A stretch of 64,000 bases of DNA, taken from the NCBI GenBank assembly GCA_019973155.2, contig BPQB01000004.1, forward strand, positions 682,001 to 746,000, in the 5' to 3' direction. A program made the translations under genes and the position numbers. Of this stretch, positions 34,790-50,199 are shown in pieces. A model generated the notes under the pieces. That model ran no database searches, was not told where the DNA came from, and saw only the letters and a program-made list of their open reading frames with translations. This DNA comes from Phanerochaete sordida (taxonomy: Eukaryota; Basidiomycota; Agaricomycetes; Polyporales; Phanerochaetaceae). Positions within the stretch are counted from its first letter, which is position 1; each line of letters begins with the position of its first letter.

Positions 34790-35243
34790 CCTGGCCCCTA
34801 CGCAGAGACGAGAGGAGCTGGACGCTGAGGCGGCGCGGAGGAACGCGAGCCCGTTCGAGGACCCGCAGCGTGTGCTCGACAGCCACGCCTCCATGGGCCG
34901 GCTCTTTCTCGCCCTGCTGCGCGACAAGGACTGCGTGGAGGACGGGCGCGGCGACAAGCGCTACGACCAGTTCCTCAACCAAGGAATGCTCTGTGTACTT
35001 GAGCGGCCTGAGCCTGGCGAGGCTCCGCTCGCGGAGGTCTTGCCCGTGTCGGCGAGCAAGAAGAGGAAGTGCACGCAAGAGGAGGCTACTTCTCCTGAGG
35101 CGACTTTGCCTCGATCCAGGAAACGGGCAAGGGCGGATCAGAAGGCGGCTGCCCGCACGAGGAGAGGGCGAGTCGATGCGAAGCCGAAAGACGCAGCGAT
35201 GCGGCGCTCTGCGCGACTGGCCGCGAAAGGTAGAGGTGGCTAA
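34790..35243 (+). pseudogene. C-terminal fragment of a FunK1 kinase
   Basis: An open frame contains SPFEDPQRVLDSHASMGRLF, then GDKRYDQFLNQGMLCVLE, a basic region and the ending RRSARLAAKGRGG. These match the region just before and through the basic tail of genes A and C (CPFRDPQRVLDTHEEMSRIF; DKRYDQFLSWKQLCFLD). No kinase core precedes it: upstream sequence back to gene A shows no FunK1 homology. It is best read as the 3' scrap of a lost copy. It could still be expressed as a short basic protein from the ATG at 34872. Confidence 0.7.
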
Positions 35244-35444
35244 AATCTCAGTGTCAGCATGCGCGGAGTTCATCTCTCACTAGTTCCGGCTTGCCTGTAT
35301 GCACTTACTCGCGACTGGCCTCAGTTTTTACCCATCCATTGCTGCGCTCCTCAGACCTCGGCTGGCCTATGGGCTTGAAGCTTGAAGCTTGCAGACTCGA
35401 AGGCCGCGGGATGTCAGAAACTGTATTAGCGTGACTCGTGAAGC

Positions 35445-35482
35445 AAAGTGCTGGGCGACTGACCCCAGATTCCGAGCGCAGT
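35445..35482 (+). repeat. Diverged direct repeat, copy 1 (upstream of FunK1 gene B)
   Basis: Begins AAAGTGCTGGGCGACTGACC and resembles 38927-38965, beyond the other end of gene B, at roughly 80% by eye with a one-base offset in the middle. Confidence 0.45.
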
Positions 35483-35718
35483 GACTTTGAGTCAGGATCT
35501 CTCGAAGACGTCAAAGGTATTCCACCTGCGATATGTGTCGCAGGCGACCTGCAGCATCGTGCTCTCGACGCTCGCGTCACTGCACAGTGCAAAGTCGCAG
35601 ATCCAGGGCGAGCGCAATGGCTGCGGGGCGCCCGGTTCGGTTGTAAGGCGCGCATCAAAGGATCGGTTCGTCTTGCTATTACGGTGGGCAGCAGGCCACA
35701 GCACCTGGACCGCCATTC

Positions 35719-38519
35719 ATGCTGACCGCCGCGACCGACGCCCTCGCGGAGAGTAACAGCAGCTCACCACTCAGGTCGATCTCGTGGAACTCGCAGGCTG
35801 TCGAAGACTTCGACGACCTATGCGTCCAAATATCCATCGACGAGTTCAAGGAGCTCGTCGGAGGGAGAGAAATAGAAGGTAAACACAGACGGCGGCTCAA
35901 GAGCTTTCAGAGTGTTCACATAGAGAATCTGCTCGACAGTTCTGAGTCGTCTAAATATCGTCCTCTGGTGAGTTGAGCCCCTTGATAGCCACCTACTACT
36001 CATCATGTGTTTCTGAACAGTGCAATATATTGAACACTGTCGAGTCAATCGCCGGTTCGAACCATCGCTGGAAGATCGTGGCCAACCTCGGCGAAAGCAG
36101 CGAAATTGATCATCATCCCGACCTCGCCCGGTACCCAACAGACATCAAGGAGGCGAAGGCCGCCTACCGCCGCAATGTGCGGCAGCCGGCCTTTTCGAAC
36201 ATCGCCCGCTGCGCATGGGCGTGGATGACGAGCCTCATCGATGTCAAGAACAGCGAGGAGGTCACTGGCTTCTACTTCAGCCTCGTGCCCGACGAGAACG
36301 GCGGGATTCCCTTCCTGCGCGACACGGAGCAGGCGAAGATCGCGCGCGCGCAGTTCATCAAGTACGCGACGGAGGCGCTCCTGCGGCAGCACCGCACGCA
36401 CTACTACTCGTTCTACATCGCGGGCATGGCCGTGCGCGTCTTCCGCTGGGACCGCGTCGGCTGCCTCGTCTCGGAACCAATCGACCTCGCGGCGGACCAC
36501 GAGACGTTCCTCGACATCCTGCACCGCCTCGCGACCGCGGAGGACGACTACGGCGCGGACGACACCGTCGTGCTCGCGACGTCCGCCGACATCGACCCCG
36601 TCCGCGAGTTCAAGACCACCAACGATGACCTGTGGGACTACAAGGAGATGATGCTCAACGACCTCGAGTCGTACCCGATCTACAAGGTGCGCCGCGCCTG
36701 CCCCCAGTCTGCGCATCGCTGACGCGCTCGCAGGTCACCTGCCCGACCGTCGACCTCAACGCGCCCGACACCGGCGCGGCGAACGCGGCTACGGGAGAGC
36801 GCACGTATCTCATCGGACGGCACGCATTCGGACACGACACCGTGTTCGGGCGCTGCACGCGCGGGTACGCGGCGTGGGACGTCACGGAGCGGCGCTTCGT
36901 GTGGCTCAAGGACCAGTGGCGCTGCGGCGCGCACACGCACACAGAGCTCGACGCGTACATGCGCCTACACGCGCATGGTGTGCCGTACATTGCGACGCCC
37001 GTCGCCGGCGGGGACGTGCCCGGGCAGCGCACGCGCACCCAGGCGCGCCGCGCGGAGGAGTCGCGTCCCGCCCAGCGCGTGCACACGCGCCTGGTCACGA
37101 GGGAGGCCGGACGCCTGCTCGAGACATACCGGGACTCGGTCGAGCTGCTGCATATCTGCACGATGGCTTTTGTGGGTGAGTGGCTCCCGCCGGTGTGCCG
37201 TTGTCGATGCTCACGGTGTGCCAGCGCACAAGCATGCGTGGGAGCGCGCGAAGGTCCTGCACGGCGACATCAGCGTGGGCAACATCATGATCAACTGCGA
37301 GACGGGGAACGGGTTCCTAAACGACTGGGACCTGTGCAAGTATCGCGAGGATATAGAAGACGAGCACGCTGCGTCCGAGCCGCCCCGTGTCTCCGTACGT
37401 CTCGCATCTTGATAGGTCAGTTCACAGCTCACTTTCGTCCTCCTTGCAGGGTACTTGGGCTTTCAAGTCTGCCCTGGCCCTGCGCTATCCCCGCAAGCCG
37501 CCAGAGCTGGCGGACGACCTCGAGTCCTTCGTACATGTCATCACGTTCCTGGGATGGCGCTTCCACCACCATGAGCTCTCGCCGCAACCCGTAAACGACA
37601 CCGAAGATGCAAGAATCCAGGCTAATGCGGACAACAACGATCTGACGGCCCTTGTGGGCGCATTCTTCTACCAGCAGCAGCGCGCTGGGGCCGGATTCTA
37701 TACAGGAGGGACGCTCAAGTACCGTGCCATTCTCGACGGGAAGCTTCTCATTCCCTTCAAGCGGCTTCCGAACGGACATAACCCTATGATCGACACCTTC
37801 CTCACCCAGGCGTATCGGCTCCTCCAAGAACACTACTGGTCCCTAGACATGTCTGCGTACGAGAAATATGCGGTCGCTGCAAGCGATCGTGCAGACCCGG
37901 ACGAATCCGACAGACCGCTCCTCAAGGAACCTCCCGAGACACTCGCCGCGACCGCACCGCTTGCTGGCGACCACCCCGCCTACCACTGCTGCGCGATGAG
38001 TTCGCAGGGGACATCTAAGCCGAACATATGTCCTTCCTCGGTCCCTTCACACGCGCACCGCCGACACGCCCGTTCCCGAACCCGAAGCCGATGCTCGCCA
38101 GCCACACGGCGCTCGCGTTCCTCTTCCTGCGGCTCGTGCGCGACGCCGCCGGGCGCAGCCTCGAGCTCGCGCCGCTCCGCGGCGACAAGCGCTGGGACCA
38201 GCTCCTCAACGCGGGCATGGTGCGCTACCTGCGCGGCAGAGGCCGCTTGCGCAGCGTTTCCGAGGACGTTGACGAGGCGTCCGCGAAGCGCAAACGCGGG
38301 TCCGACGACGCTGAGGAAGATGCTGGGGTGCCACCGCCGAAGAGACCGGCGAATGTGCGTACGCGCGCTCGAGCGACAGACAAGACCGCGGGTGCGAGAG
38401 GCGCAGCCGGCCAGGGCTACAAGGCGGCGCGCGGTGCGCGCAAGACGCCGGCGGCGAAGGTCAAAGCTGCGTTGCCTGTGCCTACGAGAAGGTCCGCGCG
38501 GCTGGCGCAGAAGGCGTGA
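35719..38519 (+). CDS. FunK1-type kinase, gene B: 5'-truncated and apparently frameshifted
   Basis: Exons: 35719-35967, 36021-36686, 36734-37175, 37225-37394, 37450-38519. Exons 2 (666 nt) and 4 (170 nt) equal those of genes A and C. Exon 1 is 249 nt instead of 576, so about 109 N-terminal residues are missing. The kinase core is intact (GRCTRGYAAWD, WLKDQWRC, GFLNDWDLCKYRED), but the catalytic loop reads VLHGDISVGNIMIN, with Gly where A and C have Arg. After AMSSQGTSKPNI (about 38030) the frame breaks: the tail continues in another frame with FPNPKPMLASH, GDKRWDQLLNAGM and the ending RRSARLAQKA at 38519. No plausible intron bridges the two frames. It is either a pseudogene, a protein with a changed tail, or a sequencing error. 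Confidence 0.75.
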
Positions 38520-41856
<3,337 letters not shown>

Positions 41857-42897
41857 AATCAAAGCACCTTGCTGCGGAACTTTTGGTATTTTATAGATTG
41901 TTGTACACTTATATTCCCTTTATCTATAGAGCATCCGACAAGTAATGGTGTACTAGCAGGAGCTCTCGCCATATAATTATTACTTGGAAAACTCAGTATC
42001 TTCGTTGTGAATTCGTTGTCGCTAGTGGCGAATCCGCTTTGTGCGATGAAGCTCGAGAGGTAAGCTCCTCCCCCACACCGGTGACCAATACTCCGTCTCA
42101 ATAGTTGTTTGCAATCTGTATGTAATGACTATGAGCTCGAATTTCTGGGATCTTGCGCGTTCGGTAACGAAGTATGCTCGACTCTCGCACGTCTGCTTTG
42201 GGTTGTGGCAGTTGGGCGTCTAACGAGACGCTCTCTCTTTCGCTCCGACTTTCCCCAGCTCGACATCAGCGAGCCCAATAGGCCTCAGCCTACACTCAGA
42301 GGCAGCCTACCGTCGTATGCAGCCTGCCTCTGGCCTGCCTTGTGCTCGGTTAGAGGATAAACCACGATACCGGTGATATCCGGCCCCTTCGTGGCGTGCC
42401 CGGCAGTGCGCCGCGGCGGCGCCTAGAAGATCTGTCTCTGCGGTCACCTCCAACAATTCGCGACACTCGAGGTATTCACTTTAGACCATGTTCAGCCTGC
42501 GGTGGATATGCTGATTTACAGAGTATCTAGGCCTGGAAGCGTAGACGACCAGGTGCTGGTGGCGGCGATCTCCGGCCCGATCGTCAACAACAACAACCAA
42601 CCACCTCGCCACTCGCTAGCTTTCACCATCGCTGACTCTCTCAGTCTGCTCTCTCCGGTTCTGAACTACGAAAGGCCTCCCAGTTAAACAAAACGTCTGG
42701 ACTGCTCAGCAGATAAGTATGTCGATGCTGCTGCATGTTCAATGTGAACGCTTGAATTGACGCCGTGCAGGACGCTTGACGCCTCTGGGCTCCTTTGACA
42801 AAGGTCCAGATCCCGTCACTCTGACAATCCGACGTGCATTGACCACCGCTGAACATTTGATCCGCGGTTGTGGCCTCAGGCTCTCGTGGCGCTGCCA
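41857..42897. other. Intergenic between the oxidoreductase and FunK1 gene C
   Basis: About 1 kb without a gene. AT-rich sequence just after 41857 fits a 3' end; the rest shows only short random frames. Confidence 0.55.
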
Positions 42898-42904
42898 TAA
42901 ATAA
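42898..42904 (+). promoter_or_regulatory. TATA-like box of FunK1 gene C
   Basis: TAAATAA within CCATAAATAAGG, 39 nt before the ATG at 42943. Confidence 0.45.
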
Positions 42905-42942
42905 GGCCTAAGCGCAAAGGTTCGTGCTCTTTCCTCTCCCCC

Positions 42943-45900
42943 ATGGCGAAGAAACGCTCACAGAAGGCCAAGCAGCCGCCACCCGCGCGCAGCGGGCCGC
43001 CTGCTGGGGGGCTAGCCAGTCGCTCTATTGCCATCACAGACGACCTCGCCACCACCGATCCCGGAAGTCGCGCAGGTTCTCTTCCCCCAGACATCGACCC
43101 CGACGTTGTAGACGGCGACTTCATTCCGTGCCTGTTGGTCAGCTACGAAAAGGTCGCAGACGACGGAGACTCTGAGGGATCTTCTGGCCACAAGTTTGTT
43201 CGCCGGTTCACGACGCCGTCCCCCGACGAACCAGAGAAATTCAAGAAAGGCCCGCCGGGATCGCCTGCCGCTGTCAGCATGGCTGTCGATTCCAAGACAC
43301 AAAAGGACGTATCCTCGCCTCTCAAGTCGGTCTCGTGGAGTGAGACTACAGTGGCCCAGGTCGACGACCGCTGCGTCCAGATACCAGTGGACGAGTTCAA
43401 GACTCTACTGTCCGGAGAAGGCCTGCCTGCCGACGACCTAGACAAGCTGAAGACATTTGAAGGTGTAGATACCAAGGATCTATCGGACAACTCCGAGAGC
43501 GAGATGTACAGGCCACTCGTAAGCCCGAACTCCCATCACACAAGCGTTTGTTCTAACGCATCCCAGTGCGACATCTTCAACGCTGTCGAAGAGCTCGCGG
43601 GGTCAAAATTTCGATGGAAGGTCGTCGCGAACCACGGCGAGAGTGCCGACATCGACCACAAGCCGGACCTCGCTCGCTACCCAATCGACAACCCCGACGC
43701 GGAGGAAGCGTTCAGCCGCGACATGGAGAAGCTCGCCAGCGACATCGCTCGGTGCGCATGGGCGTGGATGAACAGCTACGTCGAGGTGAAGAACGCGGAA
43801 CGCAAGTCGCCCTTCTTCTTCGCGCCGAACTTCGACAAGCTCGGCATCCAGAAGCTCCTGCGTCAGGGAGAGGTCGGCAAGAAGGCGCGGGGCCAGTTCA
43901 TCAAGTACCTCACCGAGGCGTTCCTCCGACAGCACCGCACGCACTACTTTTCCTTCTACATCACGGAGATGTACGTGCGCGTCTTTCGCTGGGACCGCGT
44001 CGGCTGCATCGCGTCGGAGCCGATTAACCTCAGGGAGCGCCCGGAGGACTTCCTCGACATCCTCTACCGCCTCGCGACGTCTCCCGACCAGGGAGGAGTC
44101 GACAACACTGCCGAACTTGCGACCACGGAGGAGATCGACCTTCTGCGCGAGTACGATGCTGGAGGCAACAAGTACCTGGGCGACTACCACGAGTCCATGC
44201 TGAACGACCTGCCAAGTTTCCCCATCTACAAGGTACGTCGGGTAGACTGACACCGTTTCATAGCCATGCTAATCGGCAATTCTCATCTACCAGGTCTCCT
44301 GCCCTACCGTCTCTCTCGACGGCTCCGAGGTGGAAACTGTGGAAAAGACTTATCTCATCGGTCGATACGCATTCGGTCACTACTCACCGGTCGGAAGATG
44401 CACACGAGGGTACCCGGCATTCGATATGGACACCAAACGCCTCGTCTGGTTCAAAGACCAGTGGCGGTGCTCTGCACGTCCTCATACGGAGCTAGACGCA
44501 TACATCCGACTGCACAAGCACAACGTCTCGTACATCGCGACCCCAGTCGCGGGTGGAGACGTCGAGGGGCACCGAACACTCACGCAAGACTATCTGACGC
44601 ATCTGGTGGACGCATGGAGGCCGTCCGAAAGGGTGCACACCCGTCTTGTTACACACGAAGTAGGACGACTACTCGAGACATACAGGGACTCGTGGGAGCT
44701 GTTGCTCTTCTGCACACACGCGTTCTGTGGTACGTCGTTTCAGCTGCGGGAAAAATGCCTCGCTGACAGCTGATATTCTTCTTAGCCCATCAGCAGGCAT
44801 GGGAGACGGCTCGTATCCTTCATCGCGACATCAGCGTCGGTAACATCATGATCAACGTGGAGACAGACATGGGCTTTTTGAACGACTGGGACCTATGCAA
44901 GTACCGCGAGGACATGGAAGCAAAACTTCCGGCCTCTGAGCCTTCTGGGATATCTGTAAGCCTCTCAACGTACAAAGGGACGTCCATCGTTTTAATCGCA
45001 GTCGCGCTTCACAGGGGACGTGGGCCTTTAAATCGGCCCTTGCGTTGCGGTACCCACGTAAACCTCCCGAGCTTGCCGACGATTTGGAGTCTTTCATACA
45101 CGTGGTCACGTTCCTGGGCTATCGCTTCCACGACCACGAGCTGTCGTCCGAGCCTGTGGACAACACCGAGCATGCGCAGATTCTTGCAAACGCAGACAAC
45201 CCCGAGCTTATGGGGCTGGTCAGCGTGTTCTTCTACGCCCAGAAGCGCGTCGGTAACGGCTTTTACAAGGGCGGCGGACTCAAATACCACATGGTCCTCT
45301 CGGGGCTCCCACCGGTGCCCTTCCGGCCCCTCAAGAACGGCAAGCGTTCGCTCGTAGAGTCGTTCCTGGTCAAGGCGTACCAGCTCCTGCAAGAGCATTA
45401 CTGGTCGCTCGACGAGTCCGAATTTGCGGAGTACGCCGCGCACGACGGCGACTGCGCGTCGCCAGACGAGATCGACAACGTCACAACGGTCGCGACGGTG
45501 CCCCCGACGGACGGGCCTGCGCAGTATCTGGGTCAGAACCCGGTGTACGCAACGATACTGGCCATGAACGCTTCCCGCACGGTCAAGTCCTCAAAGGGCA
45601 AGGAGGTCTTCTGGAAGACGATGGTCCGCAAGAAGCCCACATGCCCCTTTGACGACCCGCAGCCCGTGCTCGAGTCGCACACCGACCTGGCGTGGCTCTT
45701 CGTGAGCGTCGCGCGCGACGAACACGGGAACGACCTCGACCTCAAGGACTACCGCGACGACAAGCTCTTCGACCAGTTCCTCAGCTGGCGTATGATCTGT
45801 TATCTCAATCGTAAGGGCAAGACGGGCCAGTGGAAGGGCGACTCGAGCTCGGCGGAGTCGGCGGCGAAGCGGAAACGTCCGGAAGACGATACTGGTGAGG

Positions 45901-46265
45901 AGGCTTCGACTCCACCAAAGAAGCCTGCTACTCGTCGTACCAGAGGGCGAGCGACCAAAGCCCTTGTCAATGCTGAGGAGAAGCCTCCAGCCAAGGGCAA
46001 GTCCAAGGCGAACGGCAAAACAGCGGCCTCGAAGAAGGCACCTGCATCTCGTGCCGCTCCGAAGAAGGCAGCGAAGTCGCAGCTGACGAAGACTGCGACC
46101 AAGGCGTCCGCATCGCGCAAGGCGCAGGTGACCCGCAAGCCTGCGAGTCCTCGCCGACCTGCGGCCGTGAAGGCTGCTGTCACAGGCAAGGGACGGGGCT
46201 CGAAAGCCAAGACGGAGCCCTCTGCGCCGGTCAGAAGGTCTGCGCGATTGGCGAACAAGGCCTGA
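42943..46265 (+). CDS. FunK1-type fungal protein kinase, gene C
   Basis: Five exons: 42943-43518, 43567-44232, 44294-44729, 44786-44955, 45015-46265; 1032 residues. The layout is the same as gene A: a polar N-terminal region, the conserved SSPLKSVSWSETTVAQVDDR stretch, an AWAWMNSYVEV / FRWDRVGC half, RYAFGHYSPVGRCTRGY, lysine in VWFKDQWRC, catalytic ILHRDISVGNIMIN, and FLNDWDLCKYRED. The end is a 130-residue Lys/Ala-rich tail closing with RRSARLANKA. All residues expected for catalysis are present. Introns fall at the same codons and phases as in gene A. Likely functional; substrate and pathway unknown. The basic tail suggests nuclear location (inference). Confidence 0.9.
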
Positions 46266-46477
46266 GGCCTGATCGCTACTTTGGACTGAGATTTATCCAA
46301 GGACTCTACTGTATGCGCGTGTATAATAGCTAATTACATGCCTGACGCACATCGCCTGGACGTAAACCTTTCAAATGGGACAGTGCGGCAAATCAGCGTC
46401 GCTAAGATGCATCGATAATGGGATGAGTACACTAATAACTACAGCAAGAGCAAAGTAACAACCAAGCAGCGCCAACC

Positions 46478-48368
46478 TCATACCTCGACAGATCCCCAGT
46501 CCGGCCTGTACCCGTCATCGTCACCAGCCGGCGTCCATTCGACGAGGTCCATGACGACCTTGCGTGACCGCGAGATGCCACCTCCGCGCGCTCCGCCCCG
46601 CATATATGCCTTCACTGGCCGATAGACCTTCGGAAAGATCTTGTAGTTCTCTTTCCCGTGTCGGGGCTGAAGGATTTTGATCGGTGGGGAGATCTCTACC
46701 ACGTCGTCCTCGTCGTCCGGTACCTCTTCCACGACGACTTCCTCGGCGTCCTCTTCAGCGTCATCAGCGTTAGCGTCGTCGTCGCCCTCACCCTCGCCCT
46801 CCTCTTCCTCAGCGTCTCCGCCGTCCTCGTACTCTGCGTCCTCATCCTCTTCCGTCGCCTTGCCCTTCCCCTTGTCCGCCTTCTTCCCCTTCTTCTTCGC
46901 GTCCTCTTCGTCGCTACTCAGCATCTCGCTGAGTCCGCTCTTCGTGAGGCGCTCCATGCGACGCTCAGCGCGGCGCACGCGTTTGCGGTGCAGCGGGTGC
47001 GCAGGATACGGCGTCACAGCGCTGAGCGAGAGCGGGTAGAGCGCCGAGTCCGAGTACGCGTAGCTCGCGCTGCTGAGCTCGCTGGCGTCCGAGCCGGGCT
47101 CGCTCATCGGGAACGCGTGCTCGTCTTCGGACGGCGGCTCCGAGCTTGCCCGCGAAGGCGAAGCGGTGAGGTCGATCGCAGCGGGCGCGGGCGCATGCCG
47201 CTGCAGTGCACGCTCGCGGTGCGCCTCGCGCGAGAGGAAGCGTAGAAACGCGCCCTCTGCGTTCCACCGCTCGGCGTACCCCTTCGGGAGTGCGCCGTCG
47301 AACTGTGGCTCGGCGCGCGAGAGGTCAAATGCGGCCTCGCCGCCGTCGGCGGTAGGGACTGTGTGGGCGATGCGGACCGTTCCGCCGGCGGAGCCCTGCG
47401 CCTCGAAGACGAAAGGCTCGTTGCCCGTGCCGCGTCGCGATGGTACTGGAAGTGTGTTCGCGGTGATGTGCACGGAGATGTGTGGTTGGTGATGCTGCGG
47501 ACGCGTCTCAGCGCGCCAACAGAAAGCAGGAAGACGCGAGAGCACTCACGTAAACAATGCCCCTGTCCAGCATCGCCCCCCGCGTATACACTTGCGCAAG
47601 CGTGAAATCGTCTTCTGCCTCCCAACTCCAGTCCTCATTATCCTCATCCTCGTCCTCCAGCGCCTTTGGCAGCGGGCTCTCGTTCTCCTCGGCGTCAGCG
47701 TTGTCCGGGTCGAGCAAGTCGCGGAAGAGCCTTCGCTCGCGCACGCTGCTGAGCTTGTGGCGGAGCTTCGCGTGGGGCATGATCATGCCGTACTTAGGCG
47801 AGCTATCCCGGTAGAGCTTCGCGCTCTTGAAGACCTCGAAGAAGTGCCCGCCCCACTCTGCGGCCCCAGTTTGGCCTGGGCCGCGTGCACGACCCTTGCC
47901 TTTGGCCTCTGCAGAAGCATTGCGCATAGCACGCTTGACGCGGTTCGAGTGCATATCAGTGATGTCGGAGGCGAAGAGGTAGAGTATGAGTTTGTGGATG
48001 TGGCGGAAGGAGTAGTTCAAGGGGACCTGTACGATGCGGAAGATACCGTCGCGGTCCTTGCGCTTCAGAATTGCGCGGTCGAACCTGTCATCGCAAAGCT
48101 GGAAACGCAGGCAGATGTGCTTCCCGAAGCTGGTTGCGCGTGGCAGCTCCAGTGCGGCCAGGGACCGTTTGAGGCCAAATGGGTTCGTTGGTGAATCTTG
48201 CGGGACAGACAGGGGTGTGCGAAGACTGTACGCAAATGGTGTCGAGAAACTTGAAGAAGCTCTTGGACGAGGGCGTATGGGAGACGATGCTGCATGAGCG
48301 CGCTTTGCAGGGGGAGAAGACGGGGTCGGTGAATCGCGGTCGTAGAGATCCCGTGTGCGTTTGCCCAT
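46478..48368 (-). CDS. Conserved hypothetical protein, possibly pRiA4b ORF3-like domain, with acidic C-terminal half
   Basis: Two exons (minus): 48368-47550 and 47494-46478; 611 residues. The N-terminus is Ser/Pro-rich and basic. Residues about 85-290 form the folded part: ICLRFQLCDDRFDRAILKRK, VPLNYSFRHIHKLILYLF, then FFEVFKSAKLYR and a region that ends with DDFTLAQVYTRGAMLDRGIVYV before the splice. The YSF.HIHKLILYLF helix after a beta strand recalls the pRiA4b ORF3 (IS1096 TnpR-like) fold, but this is a weak, remembered resemblance. The second half has long Glu/Asp runs next to Lys runs, then a basic end (GGARGGGISRSRKV). It could be nuclear and chromatin-associated. The 55-nt intron gives VYHHQPHISVHITANTLPV. 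Function unknown. Confidence 0.75.
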
Positions 48369-50199
48369 GTCTACGAGCGGTCCGATGCAATATGAGGAGT
48401 GCTGGAGAACCTAGAGGTTGAGTGGAAGGTAGGTTCGTGTGTGCTGGCAAGGGTTTCGCAGATTTTATGTAAAATGGCGGATGTGGTGTTGGTCAACCCT
48501 CGAGCTGAGGGCGCGAATCCTCCTGAGCGCCTGTAAACCCTAACCTGAGCTTAGATCGATATGAGCTCTGTATATTCGTTTCTTTCCCCTATGCCAGTTC
48601 GATACCAGCCATAGTAGCAATAAACTCTTTCTGAGGCCTGATCAGTACTTTTGTCAACTTTGGTAGCTCTCTTATGGACGATATGCCCGCATATATGCGC
48701 GAATTGAAGTTTGCGAACACGATACTCGAAAAGCTGCTCGCGATTCTTTTACAGAGCAATGAGATATTTTTGAAGGACTTACGTAGTCTCTATGTCGCCC
48801 TGGTATGTCGTTTGTAAGATATCGGCAGTCACTGATTGCTGTAACGTCTTCTGTAGATATCTCAAATGTGATTGGCGGATGAGCAAAGCAGTAAACAAAC
48901 GCGATCACGTGCTTCTATCGTCACGCGTCTTCCTACTCACAGAAATCGTCAAGAGATCGTTCATTTTCTCGAGTTTCCGCTCGGGCCGCAGCGCTCGAGC
49001 TAGACAATCACCATGATTTTGGTGTGTATATCGGCGTAGTGTCAACTAGCACTTCCCGGCAGCTTTGGAGACCCAAAATACCCAAAGGTATATTTATTGA
49101 GGTGCGCATACAGTACTGTTACGCACAAGTTCTTCATCTCGGCCTATACACATTCTTGGTCAGCGGTGGAAAGCAAACATGACTTCATGACATCCTTGAC
49201 ATATCAAAGCATTGGAGGGGGTCCGGCTCCCGCAGGCTCTTCCGAAATTTGCATATGGTCATAATGAATAAACTTGCATTATAGTCGCAGCCGGCCCTGT
49301 ACGAAATGGGTTGGCTGTGTTACATGAGCCTGGTGAATGCGTAGTCCGGGCTCGGCTCCCACAGTAGCAAACGGAAGTGGAGACCGCCATGTGAACGTCT
49401 GGGTGACAGTTATATTGAAATCGTCCCCTGACGCCGCGGCACCAGCTGGCCGGACCCAGAGCTCAGAGCGCCACGACTGGACGCAAATCCAATTCGTCGA
49501 GACAGGCTCGAGAATTGCATCATAGCGCGGAGACAGACGTGGTGAGATAGGAGTTCGAGGCATGTGAGCTTATATAGTGCGGCATGTCGCGGTGTCTGCG
49601 ATGGTCCTTGACGACAACTACCACATACTCCTTACGATGAGCTCGAGCTCAAGTAACTTCAGGCCCTCCGCGCGTACCTCAGATCTTGGTGGCGGACGTG
49701 CGTCTTTCCGTTTTCGATGTCTCCAGGCTGAAGCTGACATGGGAGGACCCACTTCGCAGAGAGCGCCGGCTCCAGAAGCATGGGGTCCGTACACGCAGTC
49801 CACGCTGGTATATTGCGTGCAGAGGCTCGCGCGGGCATGAACATTGGCAAAGGTCCCCCTGACACCTCGGCGCATAATGCTGCCGGCACCAGCGCAAGCC
49901 CAGCTGTGTCGACGACAAACTGTCTCGACTGCGACGGATCGCCAGGTCTGCCGGGGATTTGACCACCGAATATGATGGCATAATTTCACGAGCTGCAGGC
50001 GCAACTGGAAGTGTACCTTGGAAATATCATGTAGTATAATACGGAGCAAGGAATCGTTTGTTGCAGGCTCAGGCCACAGCGGGCACTGAACAGGCTGAGC
50101 TCACGAGCGATAAGGATGAGGCAAGTGTATGACGACCTCTCCAAATAAATGACAGTACATAGAGCTCAGCAGAGTTTGTCTATCACGCACGCCCATTTA
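48369..50199. other. 1.8 kb intergenic stretch
   Basis: Partly AT-rich, no convincing gene. One minus-strand frame (49279-49563, 94 codons) begins 10 nt after a TATATAA, too close for a normal promoter, and has no recognisable domain. Small frames near 49600-50050 are not supported by splicing or codon bias. Confidence 0.5.

Noticed and set aside
42501..42687. Short plus-strand frames between the oxidoreductase and FunK1 gene C
   Set aside because: Too short, no promoter or intron signals, no similarity to neighbours.
49279..49563. 94-codon minus-strand frame next to a TATATAA
   Set aside because: The TATA would be 10 nt from the ATG; no splice partner or recognisable domain. Left as intergenic.
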